Assembly: GCA_041736465.1 (NCBI GenBank)
Contig: JBGSTO010000317.1
Span: forward strand, 5,235-69,234
Direction: 5' to 3'
Length of the DNA: 64,000 nt
From: JAJUJL01 sp041736465
GTDB taxonomy: Bacteria; Chloroflexota; Anaerolineae; Anaerolineales; UBA4823
A program made the position numbers and the translations under genes. The notes under the pieces were generated by a model. That model ran no database searches, had not been told where the DNA came from, and saw only the letters and a list, made by a program, of their open reading frames with translations. Below are positions 1 to 8,241 of the stretch, in pieces (the stretch's first letter is position 1; every line of letters begins with the position of its first letter).

Positions 1-164
1 TTGAAGAAACCGAAGAGCGGCCGGACCCGGCCCTGGACGATGAGCGCCGGCGCTACTACCGGCTCTCGGGTCTCGGCCAGCGCGCCCTGCGCCTGGAAGC
101 CGAGCGCCTGGAACACCAGGTTAGCGTGGCGCGTTTCAAGCAGGTTCTGGACCGGACCGGATAA
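1..164 (+). CDS. PadR-family transcriptional regulator, C-terminal end (partial)
   Basis: Reading the frame that begins at base 3 gives about 53 codons ending in TAA at 162-164. The peptide contains DDERRRYYRLSGLGQRALRLE, close to the wing of PadR-type winged-helix regulators (D-x-R-x-R-x-Y-Y-x-L-T-x-x-G), followed by a helical Glu/Arg-rich tail. The gene begins outside the window. The next gene starts 11 bases later behind a good ribosome binding site. PadR genes are often followed by membrane proteins with a permease prefix domain, as seen here. The overlapping frame-1 reading from base 1 is a shadow. Confidence 0.75.
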   Translation, partial: EETEERPDPALDDERRRYYRLSGLGQRALRLEAERLEHQVSVARFKQVLDRTG

Positions 165-175
165 GGGAGGCGAAC

Positions 176-1072
176 ATGGAAAAGACTCCCACTTCACTGC
201 GGGCGTTGATCATCTCCAAACGCCTGTACCAAATGCTGCTTCTGGTCTACCCGTACGAGTTCCGGCGGGCCTATGGCGAGCCGATGCTGCAATTGTTTCG
301 CGACTGCTGCCGCCGGGTGCTGCGCGAAAGTGGGCTCGCCGGGCTCCTAGCGCTGTGGGGCCAGACGATCCTCGACACCGTGCAAGCGGCGCTCGAAGAG
401 TATTTACACCGAGGTGTGGAAATGAACCAAGAAAAGTTTGTCAGGCTCAGCGGCTGGGCGCTGGTAATGGCTGCGGTGGCGCTGCTTTTAACGTTTCTGC
501 CGGAAGCTGGTGATATCTCGAGCAGGATCTCCCCAACCTTCGGTGTGATTGGTACGGCGGCTCAAATTCAGCGAGCCGCCGTTTTGGCTCGCGCTCTACC
601 ACTGCCGCTGGCGATCTTGTTGATAACCATTGGGCTTTTGGGTTTATCAGTGCGCTATGGAGGAATGGCTGGGAGAGCGGCAAAGGCAGCCCTCATCCTG
701 GGGGTAAGCGGTGGGGTACTGAGTCTGGTCAGTTTTGGATTAATGTTATTGGGTCTCGTGGAAGGTCGCCCGGCAGTGAATATAACCATGGGAATCATGT
801 TCAGTGGGCTGTTCATTTTCGGCCTGGCAGCCTTGCGGCGAAAACCGATGAAGCGGGGCAACGGATTGCCTGTCCTGGCAGGAGTATGGTGGCCGCTCTT
901 AGTGATCCAGGCCTACGTATTTCCGCAGCTTACCCGGTCGTTCGGGCCTGCGGTGCCCGGATGGCTGTCCTTTAGTATTTTTGCAGCCTTGAGCTTTTTT
1001 CTGGCCTGGCTGGGCTATGTGGTGCAAGCCGAGGCTGCCCAACTGGAAGCAGCCGCATTCCGGAAAGAATAA
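176..1072 (+). CDS. Membrane protein with N-terminal permease-prefix domain
   Basis: 298 residues. The first ~90 are soluble and carry LLVYPYEFRRAYGEPMLQLF (residues ~21-40), typical of the short prefix domain found before ABC permease or membrane modules that sit beside PadR regulators. About six hydrophobic segments follow from residue ~93 to the end. The start is the ATG at 176, preceded by GGGAGG at 165-170. It lies 11 bases after the PadR stop, so the two probably form one transcript in which PadR would control it (inference). Substrate and activity are unknown. No ATPase is encoded beside it. Confidence 0.75.
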   Translation: MEKTPTSLRALIISKRLYQMLLLVYPYEFRRAYGEPMLQLFRDCCRRVLRESGLAGLLALWGQTILDTVQAALEEYLHRGVEMNQEKFVRLSGWALVMAAVALLLTFLPEAGDISSRISPTFGVIGTAAQIQRAAVLARALPLPLAILLITIGLLGLSVRYGGMAGRAAKAALILGVSGGVLSLVSFGLMLLGLVEGRPAVNITMGIMFSGLFIFGLAALRRKPMKRGNGLPVLAGVWWPLLVIQAYVFPQLTRSFGPAVPGWLSFSIFAALSFFLAWLGYVVQAEAAQLEAAAFRKE

Positions 1073-1084
1073 AGGTGAAAAATC

Positions 1085-1186
1085 ACGAGCAATCACGCTG
1101 ATACAGCCCGATTTACCTGGCTGTCTTTTGGCTCATGGGTGATCCTGACGACCACCGGCTATATCCCCGGCGCCGACCTGGACTGA
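1085..1186 (+). pseudogene. Remnant of a paralogue of the next membrane gene (ACG in place of ATG)
   Basis: Between the stop of the upstream gene and the next gene, one frame reads ACG-AGC-AAT-CAC and runs 33 codons to TGA at 1184-1186. Its peptide RFTWLSFGSWV..TTGY aligns with the start of the next protein (RFPWPAFGLWV..TILGY). AAAGGTG at 1072-1077 is well placed as a ribosome binding site for an initiator at 1085, where one C-to-T change would give ATG. I read this as the truncated start of a tandem duplicate. It could instead be a short peptide using a rare ACG start. Confidence 0.35.
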
Positions 1187-1225
1187 AATCTTAGGTCGGA
1201 TAGGGTATTGAGTTCTTCGGCAACT

Positions 1226-1278
1226 GGATCTGGGTGGCCTAAATATCAGGTCACCCAGATCCCTGCAAAATGCAGGAG
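1226..1278 (+). promoter_or_regulatory. Two tandem hairpins, the second covering the ribosome binding site
   Basis: A 15-bp stem (1226-1240 with 1248-1262, one G-U pair, 7-base loop) is followed directly by CCTGCA-AAAA-TGCAGG (1262-1276, sharing a base). The second hairpin includes the first bases of the Shine-Dalgarno AGGAG at 1274-1278 of the gene starting at 1283. No T-run follows, so it is not an intrinsic terminator. It could restrain translation. Confidence 0.5.
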
Positions 1279-1282
1279 AAAA

Positions 1283-1900
1283 ATGATGACCCGTTCTTTT
1301 CCAACAGTTCGTTTTCCCTGGCCGGCGTTCGGCCTGTGGGTTGGTGTAACGATCCTGGGCTACCTGTTTGCCGGGTTCTTGCACATGCCCGGAGGTGGCC
1401 CGCCGTTCGCTATCAGCCTGCGATCGCTTGATTGGGCTGCCGGGCTGGTCGGTTTTGTTTTTGGAGCGGTGACGGGATTGGCGGTAAGGGGCTTGCAGGG
1501 GCTGGTTCTTAAAACGTGGCTGCCAAGGGCACGCGGCTGGATGCTCCTCAACGCGCTCGCCTTCGGTCTGGTTCACGCCCTGAACGATTCCGGCCTTTTC
1601 AACTTGATCCCAAGCTCCTTGAGCTTGCTGGTTGACGGGCTCCTCATCGGGGCGGCCCAGGTCGTTGCCCTGCGCCAGGCACTGCCCAGGAGCTACGCCT
1701 GGCTGGTGCTCATGGCCGCGGCCTGGCTTTTGGGGTTTGAATGGTCCTACGCTTCGGAAAGGGTCCTTGAAAACAACCCGCTGCTATCGCTCCTGGCTGC
1801 CTATGGTGGCGCCGGATTGATCATTGGGTGCAGTATGGGGTTCTTCATCCGGTATCTTCAACCGGCACCTTTATCACAGGGACAGGTATACGATGGATAA
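1283..1900 (+). CDS. Hypothetical multi-spanning membrane protein
   Basis: 205 residues with about six hydrophobic segments (for example FGLWVGVTILGYLFAGFL near residue 14 and GGAGLIIGCSMGFF near the end). An upstream in-frame codon at 1208 exists, but ATG 1283 follows AGGAG at 1274-1278 and fits better. Its last codons overlap the next start: the following ATG at 1893 lies within the final eight bases, so the two are probably translationally coupled. I do not recognise the family. It sits in a group of four membrane proteins of unknown role downstream of a PadR gene. Confidence 0.65.
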   Translation: MMTRSFPTVRFPWPAFGLWVGVTILGYLFAGFLHMPGGGPPFAISLRSLDWAAGLVGFVFGAVTGLAVRGLQGLVLKTWLPRARGWMLLNALAFGLVHALNDSGLFNLIPSSLSLLVDGLLIGAAQVVALRQALPRSYAWLVLMAAAWLLGFEWSYASERVLENNPLLSLLAAYGGAGLIIGCSMGFFIRYLQPAPLSQGQVYDG

Positions 1901-2588
1901 TGCAGCCAGCAGCAGCAACCGGGGATTATTTTATGTTCGCTGGGCTGGCGCAACTGCGATACTCGGGGCCGTGTTACTCATCCTCGCGACGGTGATTTTT
2001 GTGCTGACCCACGGCACCCAATCGGAAGCCCAGCATGGAACCCTCTTCAGCCTGCGGAGCGCCCAGTATGCCAAAGTTTTCCAACCCATCATTTGGCTGT
2101 CATTTTTGCTGGGGGTTTTGGGCATTAACGCGCTCCAGAGAGGCTGCGCCAGACGACTCGGACAGGCAGGCTTCATGCTCAGCGCAATGGGGTATGGTTT
2201 GGCAGCCTTCAGCTGGATCCTGCAGACCTGGATCGTGGACCCCGATCAATACTTTCGCTCAGTTTTTGTCCAAGTGGGGTTCTCACTTTGGCTTCTGGCC
2301 ATTCTCGTTCAGAGAGTTGGCATGACGCTTTTCGGCTTTGCCATCCTTCGGGTGAAGGCCTTACCGGCCTGGAACGGCTTACCTCTGCTCATCGGCTTGT
2401 TGTTACTTCCCGCAGGCCTGTTACAGTTGTTTGTGTTTGACCAATCGGATGGTAGTTTCGTGTGGAGTTGGATTTACATTTCGTTTTGTGTTCCATATTC
2501 TATTTGCTGGGTGTTATTAGGATACAGGATTTGGACGCAAAAGCCTGAAGCCGAATACCGCGTTGCAGGCTTTGTTGATAGGCTCTGA
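1893..2588 (+). CDS. Hypothetical multi-spanning membrane protein
   Basis: 231 residues with about six transmembrane segments. The first (GATAILGAVLLILATVIFVL) begins near residue 20 and the last near residue 195. I chose ATG 1893, which overlaps the stop of the gene before it by eight bases and has a GGGACAGG purine stretch upstream, over the earlier in-frame ATG at 1824, which would overlap that gene far more deeply. No catalytic motif is visible. It is probably co-transcribed with its neighbours. Confidence 0.65.
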   Translation: MDNAASSSNRGLFYVRWAGATAILGAVLLILATVIFVLTHGTQSEAQHGTLFSLRSAQYAKVFQPIIWLSFLLGVLGINALQRGCARRLGQAGFMLSAMGYGLAAFSWILQTWIVDPDQYFRSVFVQVGFSLWLLAILVQRVGMTLFGFAILRVKALPAWNGLPLLIGLLLLPAGLLQLFVFDQSDGSFVWSWIYISFCVPYSICWVLLGYRIWTQKPEAEYRVAGFVDRL

Positions 2589-2611
2589 TCATAGAAAGCA
2601 AGGGGAAACGC

Positions 2612-3163
2612 ATGGCAACAAACCATATTCCCTTGACATCATGGTACAAGCCCGTGCTTATGTTCGCAGGTCTGGTTGCTTTTGGGCGAGGACTTGTAGA
2701 ATTGTACCAACCTGACTATTGGAACCCCCGCACCGTGCTGGATCACACAGCCGTAGCTGGCACTAGCCTGATGCTGCTGTTTCTGGCACTGGGGTTGTGG
2801 GGATTCTTCCGGCAGCATCACGTATCTTCCAGCCGCGTCGCAACGGTGTGGCGGGCCGGGATCGTTCTCAGTTGCATATCGGCAGCTGCCATCGGATTGA
2901 GCAATTTCTTAGAAGATGCTCTGAAATTCCCTGGGCTGGGATACGTTTGGGTCATTGGCATCCTGGTTCTGTTTGCAAGCTTACTGATTGCCGGTTTGAG
3001 CGCCTTTTGGGTTCAGGGCCTGCCGCGCTTGACGGGTGTCTTTCTTCTGATGAGCGCGATCGGCCTGCTTTTCATAGATTCTGTGGGCTGGTTTGGCCTG
3101 GGGCTGGCGCTGCTGATCCTGGGATTGCTGAACGACAACTCTACGGGAGAGTTCCAGGCATGA
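2612..3163 (+). CDS. Hypothetical membrane protein
   Basis: 183 residues with about five hydrophobic helices. The purine-rich AAGGGGAAACGC just before ATG 2612 supports the start. It follows the previous stop by 23 bases and is the last gene of the plus-strand membrane group, ending about 50 bases before a strong terminator hairpin. No family motif is recognised. Confidence 0.65.
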   Translation: MATNHIPLTSWYKPVLMFAGLVAFGRGLVELYQPDYWNPRTVLDHTAVAGTSLMLLFLALGLWGFFRQHHVSSSRVATVWRAGIVLSCISAAAIGLSNFLEDALKFPGLGYVWVIGILVLFASLLIAGLSAFWVQGLPRLTGVFLLMSAIGLLFIDSVGWFGLGLALLILGLLNDNSTGEFQA

Positions 3164-3210
3164 GTGCAATACCCGCTGTCGAATCACTTTCATGCGGAAA
3201 CCTATAAGCA

Positions 3211-3239
3211 AAAACGACCGGTGGTTTCCCGGTCGTTTT
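3211..3239. terminator. Bidirectional intrinsic terminator
   Basis: AAAACGACCGG (3211-3221) and CCGGTCGTTTT (3229-3239) form a perfect 11-bp stem with a 7-base loop. The A/T-rich ends give a U-run on either strand. It lies between convergent transcription units: the membrane group from the left and the SLC13 carrier gene from the right. Confidence 0.85.
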
Positions 3240-3347
3240 GCCTGTGCCCCCACGGAGGTACCGTACGTTAATTGGTCTTAGGCGTAAAAGGGTGGCCCTT
3301 GTTAGAAATATCCCAGACAGATATCCTGCCGTTGCTCAATTTCCAAT

Positions 3348-4742
3348 TCACTTAAGCAATCCAATAACCTGCCACCAGGTTACTTCGACCAGGATCATCA
3401 CCACCAGGGCTATCAGAGTCTGCGGCAGGCCGTATTTCAGCACCTGACGGGTGCTGTAACCTCCAGTATCTCCCTGCCCTAGCAAGATTGTGACATGCTG
3501 GAAGGGAAATAGGTAGTGAATAGACACAGCCGTATAGACCAGCAGGGCCGGGAAGAGCGGATTCCATCCAGCCGAAACGGCATAATGCACCATCGGCGGC
3601 GCTGCGATGGACATGCAGGCCAACGCGCTGCCCAGCACCATGTGAATCAGCATGGTTGCGCCACCGATCAGGGCAGCAAACAGATATGGATTTTGCGGCG
3701 GGGCAGCCGGCATCAGGTTAGCAGCCAACCAATCAGACATGCCGGTTGTCTTACCTACCGTGCCAATCGCCAGCGCACCCATCACAAAGAATAATATCGG
3801 CCAGTTGATGCCGCCGCTGATGTCTTTGGCGTCTAACACATCTCCCACTCTGGGCAGCGACAACCCAACAACGGCTATCAGAGATACCCAGGCCGGGTCA
3901 ATATGATGGATCGCATCCGTTGTCCATAAGAACAGCGCTGCTAATACCCACAGCAAGGTCACAATTTCTCTCCGGCAGATGGCGCCTAACTTCTCTTGCT
4001 CCAATCCCAGCGCCGCATGGTCAATCTGTATGGGGCCGGTCTGGCGGAAGACGAGCAGGTGCAGCCCCATCATCAAGAGCGAGGCCAGGATGCCCGGCAC
4101 GGCCATGTATAAAGCCCACTCCAACCAGCCTACTGCAATACCGCTAAACCCAACGGTAGCCAGGTTGAGGGTTGAATCTCCGGTCAGTAAAATGGTAGAG
4201 GTGACGGTAGTGGAGACAAAAACTGAAAGCCCCACCGAGGCTGAGTCGGTCTGGTTCATGCCGGCTTTTTGGATGATAGCTCGCATCAGAGACATGAGCA
4301 GCAAAGCGCGTGGAAAGGGGTGTGGGATTAGAAAGCCCAACACAAATCCCAATGCATATGTTAACACAATCAGGCTGCGATACGATGTGGCGTACCGGAT
4401 CATAAAAAAATAGGCCACGCGCTGCGCCAATCCCGATTTAGTGACGGCAGCAGAGATCAGGAAAGAGCCAATGATCAACCACATCAATGGCAGCGTCCAG
4501 ATGCGGAATACCATTTCTGGCGTAGCCAGGCCCAATAGCAGATATCCCAAAAGCATCATCAGTGTCGCATATGCCGAGGGGATGATATTGAAGACCCACC
4601 ACACCACCGTGAACACCGTGATGACCAGCGTCTTCCGGCCTGCCGGGCTGAGTTCGCCCGGCAACGGCAGCACCCACAGCAGAACGGCCAGGATCAAGGA
4701 TAAGATGATCCCAACCGCTTTGCGACTGCGCAAGAAGGCCAT
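3348..4742 (-). CDS. SLC13/DASS-type anion transporter
   Basis: 464 residues, about 11-12 membrane segments, with the two-repeat pattern of the divalent-anion:sodium symporter family (carriers of di- and tricarboxylates or sulfate). At the places where classical members carry SNT motifs, this protein reads TSTILLTGDSTLN (near residue 190) and LGSALACMSIAAPP (near residue 375). The substrate-site motifs are therefore divergent, and neither substrate nor sodium coupling can be predicted. The ATG follows the esterase stop by one base and has no clear Shine-Dalgarno, suggesting translational coupling. It is the last gene of the LysR-linked operon. A role in taking up an acid released from an ester is inference. 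Confidence 0.75.
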   Translation of the reverse strand: MAFLRSRKAVGIILSLILAVLLWVLPLPGELSPAGRKTLVITVFTVVWWVFNIIPSAYATLMMLLGYLLLGLATPEMVFRIWTLPLMWLIIGSFLISAAVTKSGLAQRVAYFFMIRYATSYRSLIVLTYALGFVLGFLIPHPFPRALLLMSLMRAIIQKAGMNQTDSASVGLSVFVSTTVTSTILLTGDSTLNLATVGFSGIAVGWLEWALYMAVPGILASLLMMGLHLLVFRQTGPIQIDHAALGLEQEKLGAICRREIVTLLWVLAALFLWTTDAIHHIDPAWVSLIAVVGLSLPRVGDVLDAKDISGGINWPILFFVMGALAIGTVGKTTGMSDWLAANLMPAAPPQNPYLFAALIGGATMLIHMVLGSALACMSIAAPPMVHYAVSAGWNPLFPALLVYTAVSIHYLFPFQHVTILLGQGDTGGYSTRQVLKYGLPQTLIALVVMILVEVTWWQVIGLLK

Positions 4743-4743
4743 A

Positions 4744-5646
4744 CTACACGCTCAGGGCCTTATCCAGGAAGGCCAGCACTTTTTGGATATTTTGAGGAGT
4801 TTCAAAGGCTGGCCCACCATGCGCAGCGCCAGCCAGCAACTCGAACCTGACCTTTTCTGGGCCAAGCACAGCCGTCAGTTTGGCAGCCATGTTTACCGAT
4901 TGCTGGTGCGGCACGGTATCATCATGGTCACCATGTTGAATGAAGAACGGCGGCAAACCGGGGTGAATATAGGTTTCAGGATTGGCAATGCGCACCAGAT
5001 CAGGGATTTCTGTGATCTTTTGACCCAGCAGCAGCGACTCCGGGGAGGCTGGCCCGCTGTGCGCCTGTTCAGCATCTGGAGCCATGCCCGATTCGGCTAG
5101 CTGCGCATCCATCAGGAGGAAATCTGTGGGGCCAAACCAGTCCACCACAGCCTGTACATGGCAGGGCTGGCTGGCATTACCAAGAACGAGATCCTCCAGC
5201 TCAGGGACACCTGTGCTGACGCCAGCCATCAGGGAAAGATATCCACCGGCTGAACCGCCCCAGGTTGCAATCCGGTCAGGATCGAAAAGATAGGGCTTTG
5301 CCTGGGCGCGCACCCAGCGGATGGCAGCCTTAACATCCTGCACCAACGCCGGGAATATGGCCTCGCCGCTCATGCGGTAGTTGATGCTGACCACAGCATA
5401 CCCGCGTTGGGTGGCTTCCAGCATGGGCATCAGTTGAAGATCGCGCTTGTCACCACCCATGAAAGCCCCACCATGAATGCTCATGATCACGGGGAATGGA
5501 CCATTGCCCTCGGCGGGCCAGTAAATGTCCAGCTTTTGGGTAGGGGAGATGGTGGCGTAGGGCAAGTCGAACATCTTACGGGTAATATGTTCAGTTTGCG
5601 CGTCTGGAATAGTAAAGGGCATGGCGTAATGCGGTACTTGAGGCAT
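4744..5646 (-). CDS. Cytoplasmic alpha/beta-hydrolase esterase (BD-FAE/acetyl esterase type)
   Basis: 300 residues, no signal peptide. Visible motifs are the oxyanion loop SIHGGAFMGGD, the nucleophile elbow GGSAGG, HGDHDDTVPH (catalytic Asp) and AAHGG (catalytic His). This is the arrangement of small carboxylesterases acting on short acyl or aryl esters. It is clearly a paralogue of the lipoprotein esterase at 9450-10484: both share INYR-S-EAI-PA, VQAV-DWFGP-DFL-MD and SPES-L-G motifs. AGGAG precedes the ATG. It lies between the ABC permease and the SLC13 carrier on one transcript, suggesting it hydrolyses the imported ester inside the cell (inference). Confidence 0.85.
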   Translation of the reverse strand: MPQVPHYAMPFTIPDAQTEHITRKMFDLPYATISPTQKLDIYWPAEGNGPFPVIMSIHGGAFMGGDKRDLQLMPMLEATQRGYAVVSINYRMSGEAIFPALVQDVKAAIRWVRAQAKPYLFDPDRIATWGGSAGGYLSLMAGVSTGVPELEDLVLGNASQPCHVQAVVDWFGPTDFLLMDAQLAESGMAPDAEQAHSGPASPESLLLGQKITEIPDLVRIANPETYIHPGLPPFFIQHGDHDDTVPHQQSVNMAAKLTAVLGPEKVRFELLAGAAHGGPAFETPQNIQKVLAFLDKALSV

Positions 5647-5661
5647 TCTAATCTCCTGTGC

Positions 5662-6663
5662 TTAGGCGGCCACCTGGGCAACCGTCTCTCGGGCTTTGCG
5701 ATTTTTCTGGTAAACATCAAAGGCTACTGCAATTAATAGAACCGCACCTTTTACAACAGTCTGGGAGAAATCAGGGAAGGTGGCCAATTGCATGGCATTG
5801 TTCAACACACCGATGATTAACATACCCACCATCAAACCAAAAATGCTGCCTTCACCACCTTTGAAGCTTACACCGCCCAGAAGGGCAGCGGTGAGACAGT
5901 CAAATTCAAGACCTTGACCGGTTATGGTCTGGCCGGCAAATACTCTGGACAGCAGCAGAACCGTTGTAATCGATGAGACAAAACCGCAGATCATGAACAA
6001 GAGTACTTTCATTCTTTTGATATTTACACCTGCAAGGCGGGCGGCTTCTTCGTTGCCACCCAAGGCAAATATTTGTCGGCCAAAGTATGTCTTGGTCAAG
6101 ATGAAAGCCCCGATCATTGCCACTACGATCATCACAATGACCGGTACGGGGATTCCCCATACATATCCTTGCCCAAACCAGCGGAAAGAATCCGGGAATC
6201 CCATGATATTCCTGGATTGATTAATAATGTATCCCATGCCCTTGAATATTGCAGCGGTCCCCAAAGTAATAATCAGCGGATGGATATTTAGTTTAATGCA
6301 GAGGAACCCATTGATCGCACCCAACCCGGTTCCGACAAGTAGAATCAGGGGAATTGCAACTGCCGGGTCCAGCTTCCAATCCACCATCATGATCGCCAAA
6401 AGGACATTGTTGAACACAATCTGGGAGCCAATCGAAAGATCAATACCGCCACTGATCATCACGAACATCAAGCCGACAGCGCTAATCCCCGCAAATGAGA
6501 TTTGGCGTATCAAGGTACGAAGATTCCCAATAGTCATGAAGTTCGGTGCAATGAACGAAAATAGGAACACCAAAAGGATCAGGATCAAGAAAGGCACATT
6601 CTTTTTCAGGATTGATCCTAAACTAGCGCTAAATTTGTTGTAAACCATTGTTTGATTGCTCAT
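5662..6663 (-). CDS. Ribose/xylose-type ABC transporter permease (RbsC family)
   Basis: 333 residues, about ten hydrophobic segments. ISGGIDLSIGSQ near residue 70 is the family hallmark (G-G-I-D-L-S-V-G), and the GLNxxGFLCIKLNIHPLIITLGT-like middle region is typical of BPD_transp_2 permeases of carbohydrate importers. Near the C-terminus is GGVSFKGGEGSIFG, also standard. GGAGG precedes the ATG. It sits 18 bases after the ATPase gene and upstream of the esterase. As only one permease is encoded, a homodimer is expected. Confidence 0.9.
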   Translation of the reverse strand: MSNQTMVYNKFSASLGSILKKNVPFLILILLVFLFSFIAPNFMTIGNLRTLIRQISFAGISAVGLMFVMISGGIDLSIGSQIVFNNVLLAIMMVDWKLDPAVAIPLILLVGTGLGAINGFLCIKLNIHPLIITLGTAAIFKGMGYIINQSRNIMGFPDSFRWFGQGYVWGIPVPVIVMIVVAMIGAFILTKTYFGRQIFALGGNEEAARLAGVNIKRMKVLLFMICGFVSSITTVLLLSRVFAGQTITGQGLEFDCLTAALLGGVSFKGGEGSIFGLMVGMLIIGVLNNAMQLATFPDFSQTVVKGAVLLIAVAFDVYQKNRKARETVAQVAA

Positions 6664-6681
6664 TCTTTATTCCTCCAGAAG

Positions 6682-8169
6682 TTAATGGAGCCCCGATGCG
6701 AGGTCGAGAATATAATGCTGATTGAAATTCTCTTTTTGGACTTCCCCAGCCAATTCACCTTCGCACAAGACAATGATCCGGTCCGACATGCCCAATAATT
6801 CTTCCATATCAGAAGATATCATCAAAATCGCAATTCCATTCTCAGCCAGTTCAGTCATCAGTTGATAAATTTCCTGTTTGGCGCCAACATCAATCCCACG
6901 GGTGGGTTCATCAAAGATCAGAATGTCAGACTCAGCCGCTAAAGATTTGGCAAGCACCACTTTTTGTTGATTACCACCGCTCAGATTGATCACCTGCTGC
7001 GATAAGCTGGGAGTTTTAATATTGATACGGTCTTTGTATTTCTGCGCGATCTCAGCTTCTTTTTTCGTATTGACCACTCCATACTTTGAGAGGCGGCGAA
7101 TGATTGGGAAACTGATATTCCATTTGACCGACATCTCAAGGAACAGCCCCTGGCCCTTGCGGTCTTCTGTCAACAATCCAATTTTGTGCTCGATTGCATC
7201 CAATGGAGAGTGAATCTTGATAGGCTTTCCGTTGATCAAGATCTCACCACTTTCCATTGAAGCGGCACCAAAGAGAAGTTGAGCCAATTCTGTACGACCA
7301 GCGCCAACCAACCCAGAGATTCCTAATATTTCACCCTTGCGTACTGAAAATGAGATATTGCGATCACCATTCCCGGTGAGGTTCTTTACTTCCAAAGCGA
7401 CATCACCGATTAACTTTTTCCGTTGAGGATAACTTTCTTTTAACTCACGTCCAACCATCAACTTGATCAATTCCTGCCGGTTGGTCTCTTTCGTGTTTTT
7501 GGTGGTGACATAGCGCCCATCTCGCATGATCGAGACACGGTCAGAGATGCGGAAGACCTCTTCTAAACGATGTGAAATATAAATGATCGTCACACCTTTT
7601 TGTTTTAACTGGTTAATGATTTCGAACATCAACTCTACTTCTGAAACACTTAAAGGAGCAGAGGGTTCATCCATGACCAATATTTTCACATTCTTCGAGA
7701 CTGCTTTAGCAATTTCAACGATCTGCTGCTCAGCAATGGATAGATCCTGCACCATGATACGCGGATCAATTTTGACCCCAAACTGGTCCAGCACCTTGAC
7801 AGCTTTTTTCTCTATCGCTTTGGCGCTAAACAATGCCGAGTTTTCATTTCGCTCACATAAGAAAATATTTTCAGCAACTGACAAGGTGGGAACCAGATTA
7901 AATTCCTGATAAATCACTTCAACACCAAGGCTCCTGGAAAGCGCAGGAGTCATCCTGGAATATTCATGTCCATTAATGTTAATTTTCCCGGCATCAATAT
8001 CGATGGCTCCAGCCACTGCTTTGATCAACGTCGATTTACCGGCACCGTTCTCGCCCAACAAGGCGTGTACCTCACCCTCGTAGAAACTGATCGAGACATT
8101 GTTCAAAGCCAGAACACCAGGATATCTTTTGGTGATGTTTTCCAGGGATAATACTACCTTGGCAGCCAT
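6682..8169 (-). CDS. Ribose-type ABC transporter ATP-binding protein, double domain (RbsA family)
   Basis: 495 residues with two ABC domains in tandem. The first has Walker A GENGAGKST (near residue 40), signature LSIAEQQ and Walker B ILVMDEPSAPLS. The second has the degenerate P-loop GLVGAGRTEL normal for this subfamily, with LSGGNQQKV and ILIFDEPTRGID. Length and order match RbsA/XylG/MglA proteins, which energise pentose, hexose or autoinducer importers. AGGTG lies about 8 bases before the ATG. It follows the binding-protein gene by 72 bases. Confidence 0.92.
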   Translation of the reverse strand: MAAKVVLSLENITKRYPGVLALNNVSISFYEGEVHALLGENGAGKSTLIKAVAGAIDIDAGKININGHEYSRMTPALSRSLGVEVIYQEFNLVPTLSVAENIFLCERNENSALFSAKAIEKKAVKVLDQFGVKIDPRIMVQDLSIAEQQIVEIAKAVSKNVKILVMDEPSAPLSVSEVELMFEIINQLKQKGVTIIYISHRLEEVFRISDRVSIMRDGRYVTTKNTKETNRQELIKLMVGRELKESYPQRKKLIGDVALEVKNLTGNGDRNISFSVRKGEILGISGLVGAGRTELAQLLFGAASMESGEILINGKPIKIHSPLDAIEHKIGLLTEDRKGQGLFLEMSVKWNISFPIIRRLSKYGVVNTKKEAEIAQKYKDRINIKTPSLSQQVINLSGGNQQKVVLAKSLAAESDILIFDEPTRGIDVGAKQEIYQLMTELAENGIAILMISSDMEELLGMSDRIIVLCEGELAGEVQKENFNQHYILDLASGLH

Positions 8170-8241
8170 TCCTTTTCACCTCTATTGATTGATGAAGGGG
8201 CCCCCTAACCCTCCATCTTATTGTTTCCAAAACGATTCTTA

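Noticed and set aside
1..513. 170-codon open frame from the window edge in frame 1
   Set aside because: It overlaps the PadR end and the next gene, both better supported by motifs and a ribosome binding site.
1226..1262. Strong hairpin as an intrinsic terminator
   Set aside because: No T-run follows on the plus strand; it is directly followed by another hairpin and a ribosome binding site.
8170..8241. GGGGCCCC stretch between the binding protein and ATPase genes as a terminator
   Set aside because: An 8-base self-complementary run with no loop and no T-run; it cannot form a usual terminator hairpin.
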